Below are positions 61,501 through 64,000 of a stretch of DNA of 64,000 nucleotides, one piece after another. Within the stretch, counting starts at the first letter, position 1; each line of letters starts with the position of its first letter. Both the position numbers and the translations under genes were made by a program. A model generated the notes under the pieces. The model worked only from the letters and a program-made list of their open reading frames with translations, was not told where the DNA came from and did not search any database. This stretch comes from Linepithema humile (Eukaryota; Arthropoda; Insecta; Hymenoptera; Formicidae): positions 19,716,001 through 19,780,000 of the forward strand of contig NC_090133.1 in NCBI RefSeq assembly GCF_040581485.1, in the 5' to 3' direction.

Positions 61501-61539
61501 CGTCAGATACGCGAAATCCACGCGAGAATTACGTCTGTA

Positions 61540-62180
61540 TAAATAACTTTGAGACGGTCGGGTCAAAATTTCTGTTCGCGCGAAAAGTTTCTTCCAGTTT
61601 TGGCATGGTCAGTTACATTTTCCCAAGTGACGCATGCATCCGGCGAATTTTGTCGCATCGATAAACGAGACGGGAGTGTCCCTCTGCTCATGATTCCGCA
61701 GCCGTATCTCGCGTGTGCAACGGCAGCTCGACCGCGTATAACGACGCGCGGAGGCGCATCGACGTGACTCCACTCCCTTAAGGTATGTAGGTTAGGTGTG
61801 ACGTCATGACCCGTCTTGTGACGTGCACCCCCTAGTGAAATATGCAGCGATGCGCTCGAGCGTCCCTCGTACTCTCGCGGTCATTGGCACCCCGCTTTAC
61901 AATGAATCGCCGAGGCTAAAGCAGCGTCAGCGGGCATCGTCGCGGACGGATGGGCGGGCGGGCGGACGGGCGGCGGGCTTTAAAGTGTATTCACCACCCG
62001 CCCTCCCTTTTTCTGTGTGTCGTGTACGTATCCTAGGCTCCTCGCCGCACGTACAAAGTTCGTTCGGCGTAAAGGCACCTTTACACGCTCGCTCGCCACC
62101 GACCGGCAAATTGTGTTTCAAACCATGGAAGAATCGCTCTTTTTCCGTCCTCGTCCGATAACCCGTGCGTTATAACGCCA
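61540..62180 (+). promoter_or_regulatory. CpG-rich island with CRE; candidate internal promoter
   Basis: Sharp rise in GC and CpG after AT-rich DNA. It contains a full CRE (next entry), a second TGACGTG half-site near 61819, GC-rich GGGCGGGCGG boxes (61949-61975) and a TTTAAAG element at about 61979. An ATG in good context (AACCATGG, 62125) opens only 16 codons. A 104-codon frame from ATG 61850 is open but its composition follows the island. Mammalian short PDE4 isoforms start from intronic, cAMP-inducible promoters, so a comparable role is plausible here; the strand is assumed. Confidence 0.4.
61799..61806. promoter_or_regulatory. Full palindromic CRE
   Basis: TGACGTCA, the CREB consensus, sits within the CpG-rich island with a second partial site 20 bp away. 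In a cAMP phosphodiesterase gene it would give negative feedback. Function is inferred. Confidence 0.45.
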
Positions 62181-63569
62181 AACGCAATTTCTTCCCGAGG
62201 CAATTTCGTCGATGTAACCATCCATCTCGGTCATGAAAAGCATCGCAATAATGGTGATTAAGGTAGTATTTTTCTTTCGCGGAAAGTTTTTTGTCGATTT
62301 TGAAATTTGTTTTCAATTGGATTAACGTAACACGTATAATGTGTTTTAATTGTTATTTAATATCCGCGAATAATAATCGTGTGCTGTCTTGGCACGTGCC
62401 TGTTTTGACGACAATTGATTCCTTTACTTGGATACAACTGTTATCAGTTTTATGTCATGTAAAACATCATCTGCGTGTCAAGTCTTGCACACACTTTCCA
62501 TTTGCGTTATCGATTACATATATAGTCACGTAATAAAAACAGCACGCGTCGAATAAACGATACTCAATACTTTATAAAATTTCGCAGACGTGACGACCTA
62601 CAGTATTGATGAGTGTTCTATTTTTATTTCCATTCCATATTGAAGTATCACACGAAATCATAGTTCGTCGCGCATCGGTGCACTGATACATCCGCTCGTT
62701 TAACATAAACAATTTCGAAGCTTCAAAGCGCGAAGACTTTTATCATCGCCGTACCTTGCTTGATAATCGGTTGTTTTTTTTTTAAAGAATACTCTTTTGG
62801 GGCGTGATGAAATTAATTTAGAAATTGAGTTTTTTGGCCAATACCGATTACTGGTTGCAATCTCCGCGATAACGCTCAGTCGATATTCTACCTGGCCTTC
62901 GCGTTCGATCGCTTTTCGCCACTCGCCCGAGCGTGAAATACGCGATTGTGCGCCGTTCGTGCGAATGAACGTGTTAGAAGGCGCTTCCGCCTCTAGAGCT
63001 TTTTACTTTCGTGCAAGAGTTCAGAATTTTTCGATAATGCCTTTTTGTCAAATAAAGTACTTAACTCCGCTAGATCGTCTAAGTTGAACGTGTCGTTGCA
63101 ACGAGCCGTAATATATACCTTTACATCCGTATTAAACAATATATTGAATGATATATTAAAATAAAATTGCATATAATTGATAAAACTTTGTTTTTATCTA
63201 ATATTATGTGTTTATCTTTGGAAGTAAACGATTGGTTATTGCAATTTAGAAGCGTCACGATTGATGGAGAATAAAGAAAGCAATATTATATATGCAATAC
63301 TAGTAAAATAATTCGGTTTTCCCATGGTACGTATCTGTAGTTCAATGAACTCTGTGTCGTCCAAAATGTAGATAAACGCGTGATCCCTAGCGACATGTTT
63401 GAAATACCTGAGCTTAGATGAAATTGTTGAGAAATTCCGGCGGGTATACTTCGTTATTACCGCATGGCCATGCGGTGTTCCAAGTTCGGCTAACTATCAT
63501 GCTTTTGTCGTTCGATAATTCGGCGCAATTATCGTAACATGCATTGTTACGGCCAGAGGCGACGCTTAC
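62181..63569. other. Stretch without a supported gene
   Basis: A GC-richer patch at 62.8-63.1 kb carries a long plus-strand frame without an ATG start or splice framing. Otherwise AT-rich and featureless. Confidence 0.35.
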
Positions 63570-63733
63570 CTCTGCATACGCGGTCATCACGTTCGATAAA
63601 GTATGCGGCGCTGATTGTCCCAAGCTTTCCGGTTGAGTCACATGGGTAAATCGAGTAGACGGATTGCAAAACCTTTTTCCGCGATGATTAGCGCTGCTCA
63701 CAGCGCGGAAAAAGCATTCGATGCTGACGAACA
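63570..63733 (-). CDS. Likely internal exon of an unidentified minus-strand gene
   Basis: On the minus strand a pyrimidine-rich tract ends TTCTACTTAAACAG|TG, followed by 164 nt open in just one frame, to TATGCAGAG|GTAAGCG. The product begins FVSIECFFRAVSS, is rich in Ser, Thr, His and Asn, and ends LSNVMTAYAE. Entry needs one base from the exon before, and exit is in phase 0. Other frames carry stops. GC content is above the flanks. I do not recognise the product, and no partner exon was found in the window. It could be part of a second gene nested in the dunce intron or a decayed exon-like sequence. Confidence 0.4.
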
Positions 63734-64000
63734 CTGTTTAAGTAGAATAAAAAAACTCTCTATAGAAACTGCTAATTCATATTTTTAGTTGACTTTTTGA
63801 ACCAATTAGTAAACTTGTGAACATTTAAAAAAACAGCAGCAAAATTTTGAATCAATAAACTAGTTTTTTTATAATATCTTCTTTTTTTCTAAATTAAATT
63901 TTAATATTAAGTATTGGCTTTTCTGTACTGCTTTGAGCGAAAATGGAGCTTTTATTTAAAAGTAGAGTCACAATTGGAGTCACTGAAAATGTGGCTTGTG
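63734..64000. other. Window end, no feature beyond the acceptor
   Basis: AT-rich sequence; includes the polypyrimidine tract of the minus-strand exon just described. Confidence 0.5.

Noticed and set aside
61823..62161. Long frame in the CRE island
   Set aside because: It depends on a GTG or a late ATG, and its Arg/Pro/Gly content follows the GC-rich DNA; treated as promoter or leader.

Overview
The window is AT-rich eukaryotic DNA, read here as an insect and probably a hymenopteran such as an ant. The support is interrupted genes with GT-AG splice junctions, long introns, abundant microsatellites, plentiful CpG dinucleotides, and a plus-strand exon resembling the region just before UCR1 of the insect cAMP phosphodiesterase dunce (PDE4). 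No searches were run, so names rest on recognised motifs and on exon/phase logic. Coding sequence is a small share of the window.

Plus strand. A dunce-like gene spans most of the window. The best-supported piece is an internal exon at 48041-48265, flanked by clean splice sites and ending in SRRHTLANV. Its acceptor needs one base to finish a codon. Two upstream coding exons, at 6406-6635 and about 39853-40295, both end in exactly that phase, so they look like alternative 5' exons. A third start is suggested by an ATG-free 111-nt leader at 8252-8362, with an initiator-like motif at one end and a perfect GTAAGT donor at the other. CpG-rich islands at 27.65-28.47, 39.34-39.85 and 61.54-62.18 kb may be further promoters; the last carries a full CRE palindrome, TGACGTCA. 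The UCR1, UCR2 and catalytic exons were not found and should lie beyond 64 kb. The roughly 41-kb intron after 6635 holds a textbook recursive-splice site at 18031^18032.

Minus strand. A four-exon gene at 54929-49034, with a likely 5'UTR exon ending at 55298, sits inside the dunce intron. It would encode about 1765 residues: an N-terminal coiled-coil part, a long Lys/Glu/Ile/Pro-rich repetitive middle, and a C-terminus dotted with CxC and CxxC pairs. I do not recognise the family. A further minus-strand exon is likely at 63733-63570, and a plus-strand terminal exon of an upstream gene is possible at 129-212.

Repeats and other structure. There is a 775-bp element bounded by about 90-bp inverted repeats (1772-2546), several diverged tandem or direct duplications (3.1, 15.9, 32.0, 58.6 and 61.4 kb), a hairpin inside the 32-kb duplication, a 20-bp perfect palindrome at 30520-30539, and many simple repeats. 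Long stretches hold nothing I can support as a gene.
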